Shown here piece after piece: positions 1 to 11,734 of a stretch of 64,000 bases of DNA. Below the pieces are notes generated by a model, which did no database searches, was not told the DNA's origin, and saw only the letters and a program-made list of their open reading frames with translations. The stretch comes from Allodiplogaster sudhausi. Lineage: Eukaryota; Nematoda; Chromadorea; Rhabditida; Diplogasteridae. Made by a program: the position numbers and the translations under genes. The stretch spans positions 1,466,001 through 1,530,000 of the forward strand of contig CALZFC010000066.1 in the NCBI GenBank assembly GCA_945643635.1, read 5' to 3'. Numbering within the stretch: position 1 is the stretch's first letter; every line of letters starts with the position of its first letter.

Positions 1-1009
1 ACCTTCAGCAGGGCACGCATCGAATTGACTTGCTGCTGATGGGATGAATCCATCTACATGGAAGACATTTCAAATCAAGAATACAACGTTTAGAGAAGAT
101 CATTTCTACAAAAAAATTATGACATTGGAAAAGGAATGAATTGCTTACAGTATCCGCTGAACCCACTCCGCACACCATATCCAGCACAATTTCGTCTCGA
201 ACGTATCTCCTACAAATTAAAATAGGCTTTCAGGCATAAAAATAATCTGAAGCCTAGCAAGGAAGAGAACCTGAATCGAGGGATGTTGATTCGCCAGAGG
301 ATATTGGCATCAGGGTCGGATTCCGTCTTCGCCTCCGGACTGTTACTCGACGCGTGTTTTCGCTTTCGAGATGTCAGATTCAGCTGAGAGACATCCGCTG
401 TAAAAGAAAGAGCATAATCTAAGGAAAAAATAAAAAAGCAAAGCAAGAAATATATCAAATTGATCAAGAAAAGTGAACGTTTGATGTCTTCTTCAATGGA
501 GAAGCCGTTCGGTTTGGCAGGGGCGGATGCCTCGAACTCTCCCGTTGGCATTTTCATAATATCATCCGGAAGGACATATCTGCAAATCTTCAATATTAAA
601 AGAAATGCTAATTAGTATGAAAATAGAGTGTCTCTGTACATTGAATCTACGGAGGAATAATGACTAAAAGAAAGGAAAGGCAGTGACTTGTTATAGTTGT
701 CGCTGAAGACAGGACAGCCTCGTAGTTTGAATTGGCCTTCCAGGGGAGGCACGCGTGCAATAAATTGAGCTTCGGCTAACCAAGAAAACTGCAATAAAAT
801 ATGGGAAGGAAGAAGGATTCCTTTCATTATTGCAGCAATCAAGAATGCCAACCTTCTGCTTGACATCCGAATAGGGGACATCCAGTCGGGTCTTCACTCT
901 CCGGATTGTCTCAGAGAAGCAGAGCCTTCCCTGCGCAGACAACTCCTCGCAGATTGCTTCCGCTGTCGTTGTGAACAACTTCTTCGCTATCAAACATGCA
1001 CGTGGATAC

Positions 1010-1046
<37 letters not shown>

Positions 1047-1577
1047 TGATAGAGAGCGAGAGAGAGAGGCAGAGAGAGTGAGAGCGAGAGCGAGAGAGGC
1101 AGGGAGAGAGAGAAAGAGAGAGAGCGAGAGAAACTAACATAACCAAATCAAGGACGGAGTCAATCATGGTTGAATAGATGATTTTGGAGGATCCACCCCC
1201 GCCGAGTTCGATTCGGAATTCGACCAGAGAATGCTGCTCCATCACACACAGTGCACGGCGGACCTACAATTGCTCTTCATTTCTACTACAAGAACTCTCA
1301 ACAGAAACACTTTTCGACAGTTTAATTCTCAATGAAATTGACTGGTTATCCATCCTGAAATGACCTGCTTAAGAGTGAGAGACTTTCCACCGAACGGGGT
1401 ATTCTGCTGCAGTCGAGTGACAATTCCTCCGAGAGAAAGCTTCTCCCTCAAACAGACTCCGCCCACCCGGGATATGGTAAGACCGAAAAGATCCTCGAGG
1501 AGTCGCTCAGCCAAAGCTGTCTCATGACGACCGTGTGGCATTACCAAGTGGAGAACTCCAAGTCTGGGGAGATTCAT
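1..1577 (-). CDS. POLR3C: DNA-directed RNA polymerase III subunit RPC3 (partial)
   Basis: This is the N-terminal part of RPC3, the winged-helix subunit of the RPC3/6/7 subcomplex that helps Pol III initiate on tRNA and 5S promoters in the nucleus. The start ATG is at 1577-1575 and the protein begins MNLPRLGVLHLVMPHGR. The first exon carries the first winged helix (ERLLEDLFGLTISRVGG, then LSLGGIVTRLQQNT). A second exon near 1245-1140 reads MEQHSLVEFRIELGGGG, matching the family's 'LVQHNLVSY' strand. A third exon near 1010-880 has YPRACLIAKKLFTTTAE, like the family's 'RYPRYIYTTK' block. Further exons near 590-210 hold an acidic linker and ILWRINIPRFR, then VRDEIVLDMVCGVGSAD. The C-terminal half lies beyond the left edge. 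The intron at about 1010-1135 contains a (GA)n array on the plus strand, a pyrimidine tract in the sense direction. Exon edges between 1 and 900 are approximate. Confidence 0.85.
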
Positions 1578-1753
1578 CTTAGAGAGAGGATTACATCACA
1601 ACAGGTAGGTATTTCCAGAGGATAAACATCACCTGTTTGCGATTTAAATTAACGCTATTTTAAGTAAAAATTTTATTTGCTGTAATAGATTAACAGAAAA
1701 CAACAGAAACAATAACAAAGAGACGCCAAGAAGCTTATGAATAAGGAAGAGAA

Positions 1754-3415
1754 TCAGTGTCCTTTCCGGCCACGGCCAACTTTTCCTCCCTGAAAATGAG
1801 GACGATGACAAAGACAATCAGAGAACCTCATTTTTTCAGTTAAAAAGATAACATTTCTTAAGTTAAAATTTGAAGAAGTTAAAATTTACTCAATCTAAGG
1901 TAAGCAAATGCGAAAGTGGATTATGAACACCAAATATATTTTTTCTCCGTCAATTATATACTACACGGAACATTATTGGGTTTAAAGACGTAATCAAGAC
2001 AAAAAAGATAGGAAGAGAGAACAGATAAGGAATAGGGAAACCTTGCGTGCCCCGCCTCCCCTTCCGCCTCCTCCCCCTCCACCTCGGCCTCGCTTAGCAC
2101 GCGGGCCACCGCGACTCGAACGACGCTTCATGCCGCGACCAGGGCCACCCTTTAAGACAGAGGAGAACAGCCTCTATCGCTCTCTCTCTCTCTCTCTCTC
2201 TCTCTTCTGTCTTTTTCCTCACTCCCTCTTTCGTTCTGTCTTTTTCCACACCCTCTCTCCAACAAACCCCTCTGGCAGCTTCTCTCCGTCTCACATCGTC
2301 TTCATCTCCAGCCATGTAATCTCCAAACTTGAGCAGGGAGTCGAACGCATCCTCTCGTTCTTCTTTGCGGCGAGCTGCCTTTTCCTGCGAGCATTTAAAC
2401 ATAAAATTTTACTTAAAAAAAACGCAAGGATGAACAACCTTTTTATTAAGCTGGAGACGCATGAAGAATTCTTCTTCATATTCCTGCTGCTCATTCTCCT
2501 TCGTCGATCTGCGATTCATGCGACGCTCCTGCGTACAATTTTAGTGTTACCGTATCTAAAATACAAGACGCACCGTAATCTCCTCTGGTGCATCACTGTA
2601 TTGTTGCTTGAGTTCCTGCACGAGAGAACTCTGCAGAGCTCTCTTCCGAGCCAGCTCCTTCTTTCTTTCGTCCCTTGCATTCTCATGTTCTGGAGAGTAA
2701 AACTCCATGAGACGATCTACTTTGAGTGGACAAGAAGCAGAAAGACTGACCATCGTAATGCACGGCCATGACCTTCGGTGGGACGTATTTCTTCAATCTT
2801 CCTTCCTTACCCTCGTCATTCTTCTCCTCTCCTTCTTCTCCGTCCTCCTCCTCGTCATCATCCAACTAAATCCAAGGAATTCATACTACTAATCATCCAA
2901 ATAAACAGGAAACCTCCATGCGATCGGGGCGAGCTCGCAGAGTTTCTTTGTGAGAAGCAGCGCCAGCCTGGCTGAGCCTCTCAATCTGAGAAGACATCTT
3001 CTTCTCCATTGCTCGCACTCGCTCCAGCACCTGAAGTGAGCATCATACTGCTTGTACTCGCATTAAACAGCCAGAATTAAACGCACAACTCGCTGCTTGA
3101 CACTCCGATGCAGAGCAAGAGAATCTTGGATGCTCTCTCCAAGAGACATCGAAGCCATGAGAAGAGCCATCTCTCGAGTGTATGCCAGCAAGTCTCGGTT
3201 CTTCACTTCCAGAAGACTAATTCCCTGATCACAAAGAATTCCCTCAAATACTCAACACAACTTCATCTTCCAACCTCTCGTCCCTTGAGATGCCCAAGTC
3301 GACTGACGAGTTCCCGTGCACTTTCCAAGGCTTCTCGAGAAGCTTTCGCGGCTTCCACTGCCACAGCGGACAGCCGAAGACAGTCTGTCTCTGTGACTTC
3401 CGGTGCCTCCACCAT
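1754..3415 (-). CDS. NGDN: Neuroguidin / Lcp5-like small-subunit processome protein
   Basis: Neuroguidin (yeast Lcp5) is a Sas10/Utp3/C1D-domain nucleolar protein of the small-subunit processome; in vertebrates it is also described as an eIF4E-binding regulator. The start ATG is at 3415-3413. The N-terminal helices read EAAKASREALESARELVSRL, followed across a 50-nt intron by GISLLEVKNRDLLAYTREM, the Sas10/C1D signature. Later exons have VLERVRAMEKKMSSQIERL, an acidic stretch, and YVPPKVMAVHYDG. Next come RKKELARKRALQSSLVQELK and QQYSDAPEEI, nearly invariant in neuroguidins. An FFMRLQLNKK exon follows. The tail is rich in Gly, Arg and Lys and ends VGRGRKGH before TGA at 1756-1754. The stop is 177 bp from the RPC3 start, and both genes point the same way. 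A CT array at 2180-2206 lies in an intron. Confidence 0.9.
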
Positions 3416-3782
3416 CTAGGCAGGCTGGCCACTTCTTCTGATCGTTTTCTACAGTGAACACTTGCACGATATTCAATAACGACAGACATATCGCCAGGTC
3501 ATCATGGACTGTTCTCACAAAGTAATTTACGTTTATTTCTCAATATACGACGTCATCCAAAAATTCAGCATACAAATTATGAAAAATAGGAAATTAGAAC
3601 GACAATGAAAACCCCGACGAGGATTTTCAAAGGATAAAAACACGTGAGATTTGTAAGATGGGAATGATTTAATCAGTTCTAAGCATCCGATTGTCTATCT
3701 CTAAGTGGCGGTTATCGAGTGAAAATATCGATGATCGAATCAAGAGCAGTGTGGATTATTTCTCCCTATTTGGCAATTTGAA

Positions 3783-4224
3783 TTAAGTGACCGCAGATGG
3801 ACCAGGACCCGAACCTTGACCTCCGCCGTCGCCTCCTTTCTTCTTGCTCGCAAAGTTCATGAACATCTCTTTCAATAAGGCCAGCTCGCTTTGCAAGGAT
3901 TCCACCTTGAAAAATGGCTACTTAAACTTAAATCTAGCAGGCATCTCAGTCAAGAGCCTCAAAAAAAAGAACAGACGGACCTTTCTCTCAAGAACGATGT
4001 TTTCTTCTTTGAGCTGTTCAACGCGAGCAAAAGTATCTGATTCTTCCTTCCTCTTCTTCTCGCGTGTTCTGGACATAAAAGAACAGAAGTAAAAGGAGTT
4101 AAAGGAGACAAATTGCAGCCAACCGATTGACTGCTTCGTTGTTCCTTTCCCGCTTCAGTCGATAATCATCTTCCACTGGCTGCTCTGCTTTGGCTGGCGC
4201 GGGCTTCCGCTTCCGATTGCTCAT
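3783..4224 (-). CDS. CEBPG: C/EBP-gamma-like bZIP transcription factor
   Basis: This is a 103-residue bZIP protein of the C/EBP family, probably a nuclear DNA-binding heterodimer partner like C/EBP-gamma. Three exons (4224-4124, 4068-3981, 3905-3783) join in frame with GT-AG introns of 55 and 75 nt; the spliced length is 312 nt including TAA. Residues 22-45 form the basic region, with RERNNEAVNRTREKKR holding the invariant Asn and Arg positions. A leucine zipper follows, containing VEQLKEENIVLERKVESLQ and SELALLKEMFMNF. The short tail is rich in Gly and Pro. There is no room for an activation domain, so it probably acts through a partner. C/EBP-gamma proteins are usually about 150 residues, so this one is short but complete. 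It lies between NGDN and CHMP7 in the same orientation. The orthology call (gamma type) rests on size and zipper sequence. Confidence 0.88.
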
Positions 4225-4761
4225 CCTGATGCAACTTTCAGTTATATTATAAAAATAAAAATAAAAATTGCGCTAGAAGAATAATAAAATGCTCTATTTG
4301 CGGACGTGACCAAGCGAACCTCCAGGTTGTAATTTATTATCAGACGTACTGAAAATATTCAACTTTCAATCAACTGCTCGAAATTGACGTAATTTTCTAT
4401 ATCATGCTTCAGCAATTGCCGAACTCCAAGTTCCATCTTAAAATGTATGTTACCTTCCCACAAGCGCTTCTGACTCCACAACTGGTTTATTAAGGCAGAT
4501 TTCTAACCATAGCCATGCCTCATTTGCTTACCATGCCGTTGTATAGAAAGGAGGCAATTCAGCTTTATGATAGAGGTGTTTGTCGTCAAAACAATGAAAG
4601 AAAAGACATTATACACGTCAAGAGCTACACAACTCACATCATACCAATAAAAAACAAAACCACAGACGTTAAGCTTATCAGCAAGTGGAAATGTGAATAT
4701 ACAAATAACTAGTTGGTTTTAATTGTGAAGAAATAATCGAAGAAAAAGAAAAGATGAAGTA

Positions 4762-6861
4762 TCACATCTCACGCAGGCGGAGCAGCCTCCGATCCAAGTC
4801 CTCCTCCTCGTCATGAATTCCGAATCTGCGGGGAGATCCTGCAGCAGTAGAGTTCATTGGCTAAGGCTAATATCAAAATCACTCGATTTTTTTTACTGCT
4901 CATAGAAACAAGCGAAAGGAAGAATATAGAAAAACAGTACCTGCGGGCACTTCCGGCAAATTCATTGCAGCTGCGGGAGCGGTTGCCTTTTCCTTCTTCT
5001 CTGCCGCCAATAGATTTGCCAGCTCATCTAGAAAGGCTTTTGCTACGAATAAATCGCACGGATCTAATAGGGCAATGAGAGAGAGAGAGAGAGAAAGAGA
5101 TTTGGTGGAGAGAGATACAGATAGAGAGAGAGAGGGAGAAAGGCAGAGCGTAAAAGAAATAGTGTTTTCAAAACAAGAACAGTGAAAGAATCCGACCTTC
5201 GAGATCCTGGTTATCGGCAGCAGCGGAGGAACTTCCAAGGATAGGCTGGGCCAGAGCTTCCTCGATCTCTCTGTACTCATCATTGGCTGATGCAATCTCC
5301 TCCATGGTGACGTCGACCTCAATAGACATTCCTTATTGAACAATCGAGGAGAGCTTATTCACTTTTTAATGAATGCACAAGTAAACAGCAAACCTTCTCA
5401 GGGCTGAGTCCATGCCGCGCGAGTGTTTGCTTGAAAGCGGAAGCTCCAACTTTGTATGCCTCCAGCACTTCTTTGTTGTGCTGTAATGGAATCGTCCTTA
5501 TTCTGCTACCAATCCATCCCATGAACAGTCAAACCTTGCTGTCTCCTATCTGCTGAATCATGTTGCAGAGTCGATCGTACTGCACTCCCTTATCCTGCAG
5601 ATCCTTCTCGATCCCCTGCAAGATACACAAGAATGAATTTGAGGATATCATGGCAAAGTCTTCCCGACCTTCTTCCTCTTCAGCAAAACCATCGCTTGTT
5701 TCTTGTTGCCTGAACGCAAAGTCGTGCGCACTTCTTGTTCCAATCTAAACAAGAAAACATTTAATTTTAAACACCATTACGTGATATGTAAATACATTAA
5801 AAAGAAAGGAAAAAGGAGACGAACTTGATTTTGGTTTGGTCGAGAGTGTCCATCTTCTTCTCGAGAGCCCGCACCATCCGACGCAGTTCGTGGAAGTCTG
5901 CATCCGACTCAGTGAAGGCAGCCGGAGTCGTCGACCGAAGAGCCTTCAAACCATCTCAGTACAATTGACAGAGAGATCAGATTGCACTCACCCTGAACTT
6001 GACAATCTTGTCGCCAGACTTTGACTCTCCAACCGAAACGTCTCCACGAGATGTCAGCTCGTCCAGGATCACATCGAAATTGTCCTCAAGTTCGAAATTG
6101 TCCTACGATTGTTTATTATGGAAACACCTACTCATTGTAGACTTTAAAAAGTAAGGATGTAGTCCAAACCCGATTTATAACAATATCCTGGCATTGCTGG
6201 TAGAGTTCGGCATAGGAGATGATGTCGCTGGTCCCGTCGATGTCCTTCTCAAGTTCCTCGCGATACTTGGCGAGAACCTCGTCAGCTTGAACCCGCACGG
6301 TGGGAAGATGAAGAAACAATTCAGCCTGGCCATTCCCCGGAGAAGTCTTCCAGAAGGAGGACACAACTGACATTGACCAGCCAACCCATGAAGAGTGGGC
6401 GGATCTCCACTCAGATAAGGACTGCACTTCGCCCTCTCTGAAATACCGATCAATTTTTTTTAGTTTAATAGGCGAATGTTTAACCACGCACAGTCTCTCA
6501 ATGAGATTCTGAATAAACTGTCACAACTAACATCTTCATGACGTTGAGGACTTTCTCAAGGGCGGAAGGGACGCGGTCGTTCCGCTGGAAGCGTCTCTTG
6601 AGAGTCTCCAAGCTGAAGAGGGCATTCCGTTCGCCCCGGCAGCTATCTCCAATCAGATTCCGCCAGAACTTCAGCTTCCGATCGTAGTCAACGGGATTCA
6701 CTGATCTTTCCTGAAAAAAGGAGTTTTTTTTATTTTGCAGATTCCCAGGAGAAATGTGAACGAAAAGAAACCTTCATCATGGACAAGAGACCGCTCATGA
6801 ATTCGTCGTCGTCCCACGAAGAAGGCAGATATGCTCGTTTCTCTGCCGACGTCGGCGCCAT
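4762..6861 (-). CDS. CHMP7: Charged multivesicular body protein 7 (ESCRT-III)
   Basis: CHMP7 is an ESCRT-II/ESCRT-III hybrid that recruits CHMP4 to the nuclear envelope for resealing after mitosis. The start MAPTSAEKRAYLPSSWDDD (ATG 6861-6859) matches the family's 'LLPPEWEEDEER' opening. Tandem winged-helix exons follow: NPVDYDRKLKFWRNLIGD, SLETLKRRFQRNDRVPS and REGEVQSLSEWRSAHSSW. The C-terminal Snf7 half has LEQEVRTTLRSGNKKQAMVL, LQDKGVQYDRLCNMIQQIG and EVLEAYKVGASAFKQTLARH. Next is EVDVTMEEIASANDEYREIE and a late helix, FLDELANLLAAEKKEK, ahead of LPEVPAG. The end is EEEDLDRRLLRLREM before TGA, so the last helix resembles a MIM-type terminus. A (GA)n array at 5078-5140 lies in an intron. 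About ten short exons are needed; joins in the middle are approximate. Confidence 0.9.
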
Positions 6862-7228
6862 CTCACTTAGGATTACAATCGCTTTTAAGCTAAATTTAAA
6901 ACTCCCCGTGCAGAAAATATTAAGAATTTCCAAGAATTAAAAAGTTCAAAAAAATAAGCGAGCCAGAAAATTATATTAGTGTCTGAGTACCGTATTATCT
7001 TATTGGAAAATGAACTAGTCTTTTCCTTGACACAAAATGACTTCACATGTCTCATTTAAGTCGAACTTTTTTCTCTTTCTTTCTTGTTGTACAACAAGAA
7101 CATGTTGAATATGTCACTCACTTTCTTTCTCTCTATCTGCCTTTTACGCTCCGTCTCTCGCAATCTCACTCTGTGTTTCTCTCCCTCTCTCTTCATCCCT
7201 CAGTCGCTCTCTCACTCATGTACAGAAC

Positions 7229-7243
7229 AGAAGGAGAGAGAGT

Positions 7244-7296
<53 letters not shown>
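7229..7296. repeat. (GA)n microsatellite between CHMP7 and the Ly6-like gene
   Basis: An almost pure GA run of about 65 nt, in the 516-bp gap between the Ly6-like stop and the CHMP7 start. It is flanked on the left by CT-rich sequence (7125-7200), so the gap has a purine-rich and a pyrimidine-rich half that could fold back on each other. Confidence 0.9.
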
Positions 7297-7377
7297 CGAT
7301 AAAGAGAAAGGGGGAAACTCTAAATTCCGAGTACATAATGTTAAAATCCTTTATTCTATACATAGCTGGATGTATAT

Positions 7378-8928
7378 TTATGAATGGGGCTGATCGGGGC
7401 CAGCACTCCTCGGGGGGCGTCGAGTGGTCTTCGTGACATCAACCATCTGGAATACCTCCTCGTCCACTTCCCCGCCTCCTGCCCCAGGCGGATCTGTTTA
7501 TAAATTGGATAATTAGTGGAAATAGGAGCCGCTTTCGATTTTCTTAAGCTAACCATTCGGTTTAGCATCGACATCAAAATTCTTGAAGGCGTTCTCAAAG
7601 TCCTTCTGAGAGAACTGCGGCTTGCCCCCCCTGCGGTCCATTCCCTTTCGACGGATTTGCCGCTAATGATCCTCCGATCTCGATTTTTCTAAGAAAAAAA
7701 TACACTTGAATCTGCATCTTTCTTCTTCGTTCCCTCTAGGAAATGCATGGAAAGAATGAAGCTGACCCGCCGACATCGCTGGCTGCATCCTTGGCCCCCG
7801 TGGCTGGCCCGGCCCCTCCTCCACCGTAACCCCCTCCATATCCACCTCCACCATATCCTCCCCCACTCCCTCCATATCCATCACCAGCCCCTCCACTTAC
7901 CGTGTTTCCTCCATATCCTCCACCACCGTACCCACCTCCTCCATATCCACCTTGATTGTTATTCGTATCCTTGACATCTCCACCGTTTCCTCCTTCAAAG
8001 ACTTAGAAATCCGAATTTGTTGAGAGGGAGTGGAAAACGGAACGAACCATAACCTCCGGTGTCTCCGCCACTTTTCACTCCGGAATAGCCTGGGGCGCCA
8101 TAGCTGAATGATAAGATGATAACGAGCGCATATAGCAGTTGATCTTGATGAAATCAGGAATAGCACTTGACGGGTGGAAATAGCGAATGCAAAACTTGCC
8201 CTCCTCCTCCGCCATCGCCCCCTCCTCCATAGCCTCCTCCGCCATATCCGCCCCCTCCGTAGTTGCTTCCGCCTCCGCCCATTCCTCCAAAGCTGAATTA
8301 AAGTTAGGAGTAAATGATCATGTTAAAGTGAGTGAGCGGTCTGACTTGTACTGCGGATTGCTCTGGACATTGCATCTGTCATGGGAACAGCAGCAGAGCT
8401 CGACGGGTACGAAGTTGATGTTGATGCCGATGCAGCGGTCCTTCGACACCTTGTGCACTTACATTCTCTTCATTCTACTTCATTTCCATCAGATTAATGG
8501 GATAACTAGCCAGTCTTGAGTTGAATGCTATGAAAAGCATAGACTGGAAAGGTGGCCGACCATGCATCTCCAGGTGGAGCAGCCGGCCTTGACGACGTCG
8601 ACGACGAAGGCAGCCGAGGACGACATGTTGTAGCAGGACGCGCCGGGGGCGCACTCTTCCGTCTGCTGCCCCACCGACTGCCCTCGCATCAACTTCATGC
8701 CCTGCTCATTCATTCATGGCTCAAGTCTACGGATTACTTCTTTAATATCCTATTTATTAATAAAATAAATTTGATTAAGAGTAAATATATGTTCATCTCA
8801 GATTAGAGTTTTTAAAAAAATCAATGAATACCGACGTTGTAACAAGTAAGTGCTGCAGCATCGTAGGAAAGAAGAAGAAGAAGAAGAAGGAGGCGGGAAC
8901 GGCCGAAGAATATCCTTTCCTTGCTCAT
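7378..8928 (-). CDS. Secreted Ly6/uPAR-like protein with long glycine-rich tail
   Basis: The start ATG is at 8928-8926. A hydrophobic signal peptide with seven consecutive leucines ends before LTCYN. The next exon has EECAPGASCYNMSSS and VVKAGCSTWRCM. A further exon has SKDRCIGININFVPVELCCC and SHDRCN. The CCxxDxCN ending and the cysteine spacing are hallmarks of three-finger Ly6/uPAR and related nematode 'ET' modules. After that fold come about four exons of low-complexity Gly-Tyr repeats (GGYGGGGYGG type), then KPQFSQKDFENAFKNF and a charged tail ending in TAA at 7380-7378. No clear GPI-anchor hydrophobic tail is seen, so secretion into an extracellular matrix seems more likely than membrane anchoring; that is inference. 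A Ly6 fold joined to a glycine-rich tail is unusual. No ortholog can be named. Confidence 0.72.
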
Positions 8929-9779
8929 CTGCCCTCGTAATCTAAATTACGTTAAATGGCATAAGCGGTACCATTTGAAATATTGCTTTAATCATTTAAG
9001 CCATCGGGGGGGGGCACAATTGGCTGGTGATGAGAAAGAGCTGAAGTGATTTACGAGAAGCATTCGTTCTGCCTTTCCATCCCGTCTCACCTCACTCGAT
9101 CCAGCTCCCCTCTCTTCTTCTCGCTCTCTCTCTCTATGTCCTCTCGCTCTTCTTCTTCCTCACTGTTATCACTGCCAATCTCACCCTGACTTCATCCCAA
9201 TCAGTAACAGCTGACTTATTCTTTCTGCCCTCGGTACTCCTCAGTTCCAAAAACAGTCTTCAGATTGATATGTTTTCTTCCAGCTTATGTCATGTTTTTC
9301 GTAATTTCTTTTTTTAATATTGTGGAAATGGCACGAGATAAACAGTCATAATACCAGGCAAGAACAAGATTCGGATGGATTACAAACTAGTGTGAAGTGA
9401 AACAGAAAGTGACGAGAGAGAGTGAGAGTGAGAGAGAGAGAGAGAGAAGTAGAGAGAGGGGAGGGGGTGTTCTGGCTGAATGAGAGCGAGCTGTTCGCTC
9501 GCTCAGCGACGGCGGCAGCAACAGCAAATCTCTGTCATTCTGGATCAGACAGGCATGGCTGGAGAAGCAGAAAAGAGATTGAATGCACCCTGCCCCGCCA
9601 GGACCGGTCAGCCACCTTTTCCCTCCAAGGCAGACACATCCACTCTCGTCTCCTCGCTCTTCTCCTCCATCTCGCTCTAATTCTCTCTCTCTCTCTCTTT
9701 CTGCCACTCTCCCTCTCTTTCTCTTTCTCATTCTCTCTCGCACTCTCCTTCCACTTAATGCCTTTTGATGTCATTGCAG
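8929..9779. other. Divergent intergenic region, possible 5' exons of the MAM gene
   Basis: This stretch separates the minus-strand Ly6-like gene from the plus-strand MAM gene. It contains CT-rich sequence at 9110-9150 and 9670-9745 and GA-rich sequence at 9415-9460. Two open stretches on the plus strand could be early exons of the MAM gene: one near 9137-9245 includes the hydrophobic run LFFFLTVITANLTL, and one near 9480-9680. Neither joins cleanly to the MAM exons by frame and splice signal, so no gene is called. Confidence 0.5.
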
Positions 9780-11006
9780 GTATTCATCATCCCTCATCAA
9801 TGATGTGACATTCCCCTTCGCTTCTCTATTAGCCAATTCCGGCTCCAGCGGTGCCAAACTCATCTTCATGTTCTTCAAGAACACAGCTCCCACTCGATTA
9901 GATGTTCGTTGACTCTCTGTGTTCCTTCTCTCTCTGCAGTGGCTATCTTGAAGGTGTATCTTCGAGATGGCGAATCATTCTTGTTGATAGACGCACTCTT
10001 TGTAAGCGATTCGATGTGGAGAGAGCGAGTTATTCGTCTTTCGTGTATAACTCGCAACCCTCAGGTGAATATAACACTAGAAATTTATCTTAATCAATTT
10101 CATAAAGTAATTCAGATAATTTTCCGTGCCGAGAATGTCGACTCTGCCTTTGACATTGTCGCAGTCGATGAAGTGCGCATTGTCCCGAATGAAGAAGAAG
10201 AGGACGACAACTGCAGGAAGATGTTCTTTTCAGCTACGGCTCACATTTCATGTGTTCTCGATCGATTATTTCATTCAGGAATGACATCCATGCTCGGCGA
10301 TCTGAAGGTGTTCGAAGAGCGCCGGCAGCAAGTATGTCGCTCTCATAAGACATTCATTGTTTCTTGAAAGAACAATGTGAGGAGTATCTCAGAAGGTGCA
10401 GTGGACTACAGTGGCGATTCTTGCGAGGCCATCAAGTGCGACTTCAACGGAGACTACTGTTCATGGTAGAAGAGACATCGCAATGAATGAAAGAAGAGAT
10501 CGTTCATTCAGGATCCCAACCGGCCCTTACAAGGTGCTTGGTGGGAAAGTGGTGACTGCGGGGGCAGGCCTGGCCGATCTCACTTCTGACGCCGTTTCTC
10601 TCCCGGCCAATGCTCACTTCCAGTTTGATCTGTTCTCAAGGTGCTCTGTCCTTTATCTGCATAAAATACTGCTAAACTGAATCAAAGTTTATTTGTGTGA
10701 AAATAAGACAAAATAATAATGTTGAGCGACGCGACTCACATCTCCGTGTGGTCTCGCACGACAGCCGGCCAGGAACATCTCCTGTGGATGCAAGCGGGCA
10801 TTGCGATGCCTGGCTGGAATCGTCTCAAACTCCCAATCAGGTCTCGGAGCGAAGGCAATGAGCTATAGTATCTCTTTGTTCTGTGCAGATACTCGGTGTC
10901 TCCGACTTCTCTGCAGATTCGGACGGGCGTGCCACCGGGAGGATTCGTGGCCATCGCCATGGCCAATCTGGTCGACGGTGCGGGGAAAGACCTCTTCTGC
11001 GTCTAG
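9780..11006 (+). CDS. Two-MAM-domain extracellular protein (5' end not resolved)
   Basis: MAM domains are extracellular adhesion modules of roughly 160 residues found in meprins, neuropilins and receptor phosphatases. The first domain is visible from SGAKLIFMFFKNTAPTRL, across a 32-nt intron, into VLAILKVYLRDGESFLLID. SDSMWRERVIRLSCITRN follows, then IIFRAENVDSAFDIVAVDEV, the typical 'i.fea..g....iAiDDi' ending. The second starts with SCEAIKCDFNGDYCSW, then crosses an intron to KVLGGKVVTAGAGLADLTSD and AHFQFDLFS. It ends with TGVPPGGFVAIAMANLVDGA and a short tail before TAG at 11004-11006. The cysteines and the tryptophan after 'DYC' fit the MAM consensus. The start codon, signal peptide and the N-terminal cysteine of domain 1 should lie upstream. 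No transmembrane segment is seen, so the product may be secreted. Confidence 0.72.
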
Positions 11007-11073
11007 TTCTTATTTGTTGCATATATGAACATTTAGTATTGTGAGATATGACTTCCCCTGTTCAGGCCAGAAG

Positions 11074-11730
11074 ATGGCGATCATAAAACCACTGCCGCAG
11101 GCTTCGTCTGTTCAAAGGCTCACTGCTGTGCAGATCATCAACGAATCCGATACACAACTAGTAATCATTCATCATTCTATTTCAACTTGACGGAAACTTC
11201 ACTTTTCAGGAGCATCAACAGAAGGAATGGTTGGATTCTTCTTCGGCTTCTTTATCGTCTGCGTCTCTTCCAATCTCACCCTCTCTCGTCCGCTCTGCAC
11301 CGACTTTTCCAATCAACCGGCCTCTTTCAATTTCAATGACTCCTTCTCTTTCTTCAAATGAAATCGAAAACAAGTCAAAGTCTAAAGAAACTGGCAGAAA
11401 TGTTACGGATGTCGACCTCCTAAAATTAGGTTTTTTTTTCTTTTACAAATTGCCTTACTTAGGTTTTTTTTCAATACTATGGTGTATTTTTCAACGACTA
11501 ACTGAATAATCGTTTTCATTTCCAGAAAAGGAGTCTGCGCGGATTTCAACATCTGAAAGTGAAGAGACGACAGCGGCCGGTCTGCAGCAGCTGATCGCTT
11601 CCATTGGGGGCCAGCCAATTCTGGAAGGACAACTCAAATACATCGCCAAGGGGAGTTCACAGAACCAGCTGAGAGGTTGCATATTTTCTAAAACTTCTCT
11701 CTCTTTCTTTCTTTAGAAGTTGGGATTTGA
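11074..11730 (+). CDS. Uncharacterised serine-rich protein, 5' exons
   Basis: Three exons read in frame: 11074-11160 (MAIIKPLPQASSVQRLTAVQ start, exactly 29 codons), 11210-11429 (serine-rich, SSSASLSSASLPISPS) and 11526-11675 (TTAAGLQQLIASIGGQPILE, then GQLKYIAKGSSQNQL). Introns of 49 and 96 nt have GT-AG ends. Continuing through the next 41-nt intron (11676-11716) reaches TGA at 11728-11730 after four codons. An ATG lies four bases later (11735) and opens a different frame (MSGERAEEALSSAKRIFGES) that looks just as coding-like. So the protein either ends here, uses another splice site, or the gene has a frameshift. I do not recognise the family. The start follows an acceptor-like CAG, so an upstream untranslated exon is possible. 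Confidence 0.5.
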
Positions 11731-11734
11731 CAAA

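Noticed and set aside
2043..2771. 242-residue plus-strand frame opposite neuroguidin
   Set aside because: The minus strand encodes conserved neuroguidin exons; the plus frame is a proline-rich shadow.
11231..11345. Alternative frame with a transmembrane-like segment (GMVGFFFGFFIVCVSS) that could end the MAM protein
   Set aside because: Joining it to the MAM exons needs a splice that creates a stop; the serine-rich frame has exact phase agreement across two introns. Kept as a possibility only.
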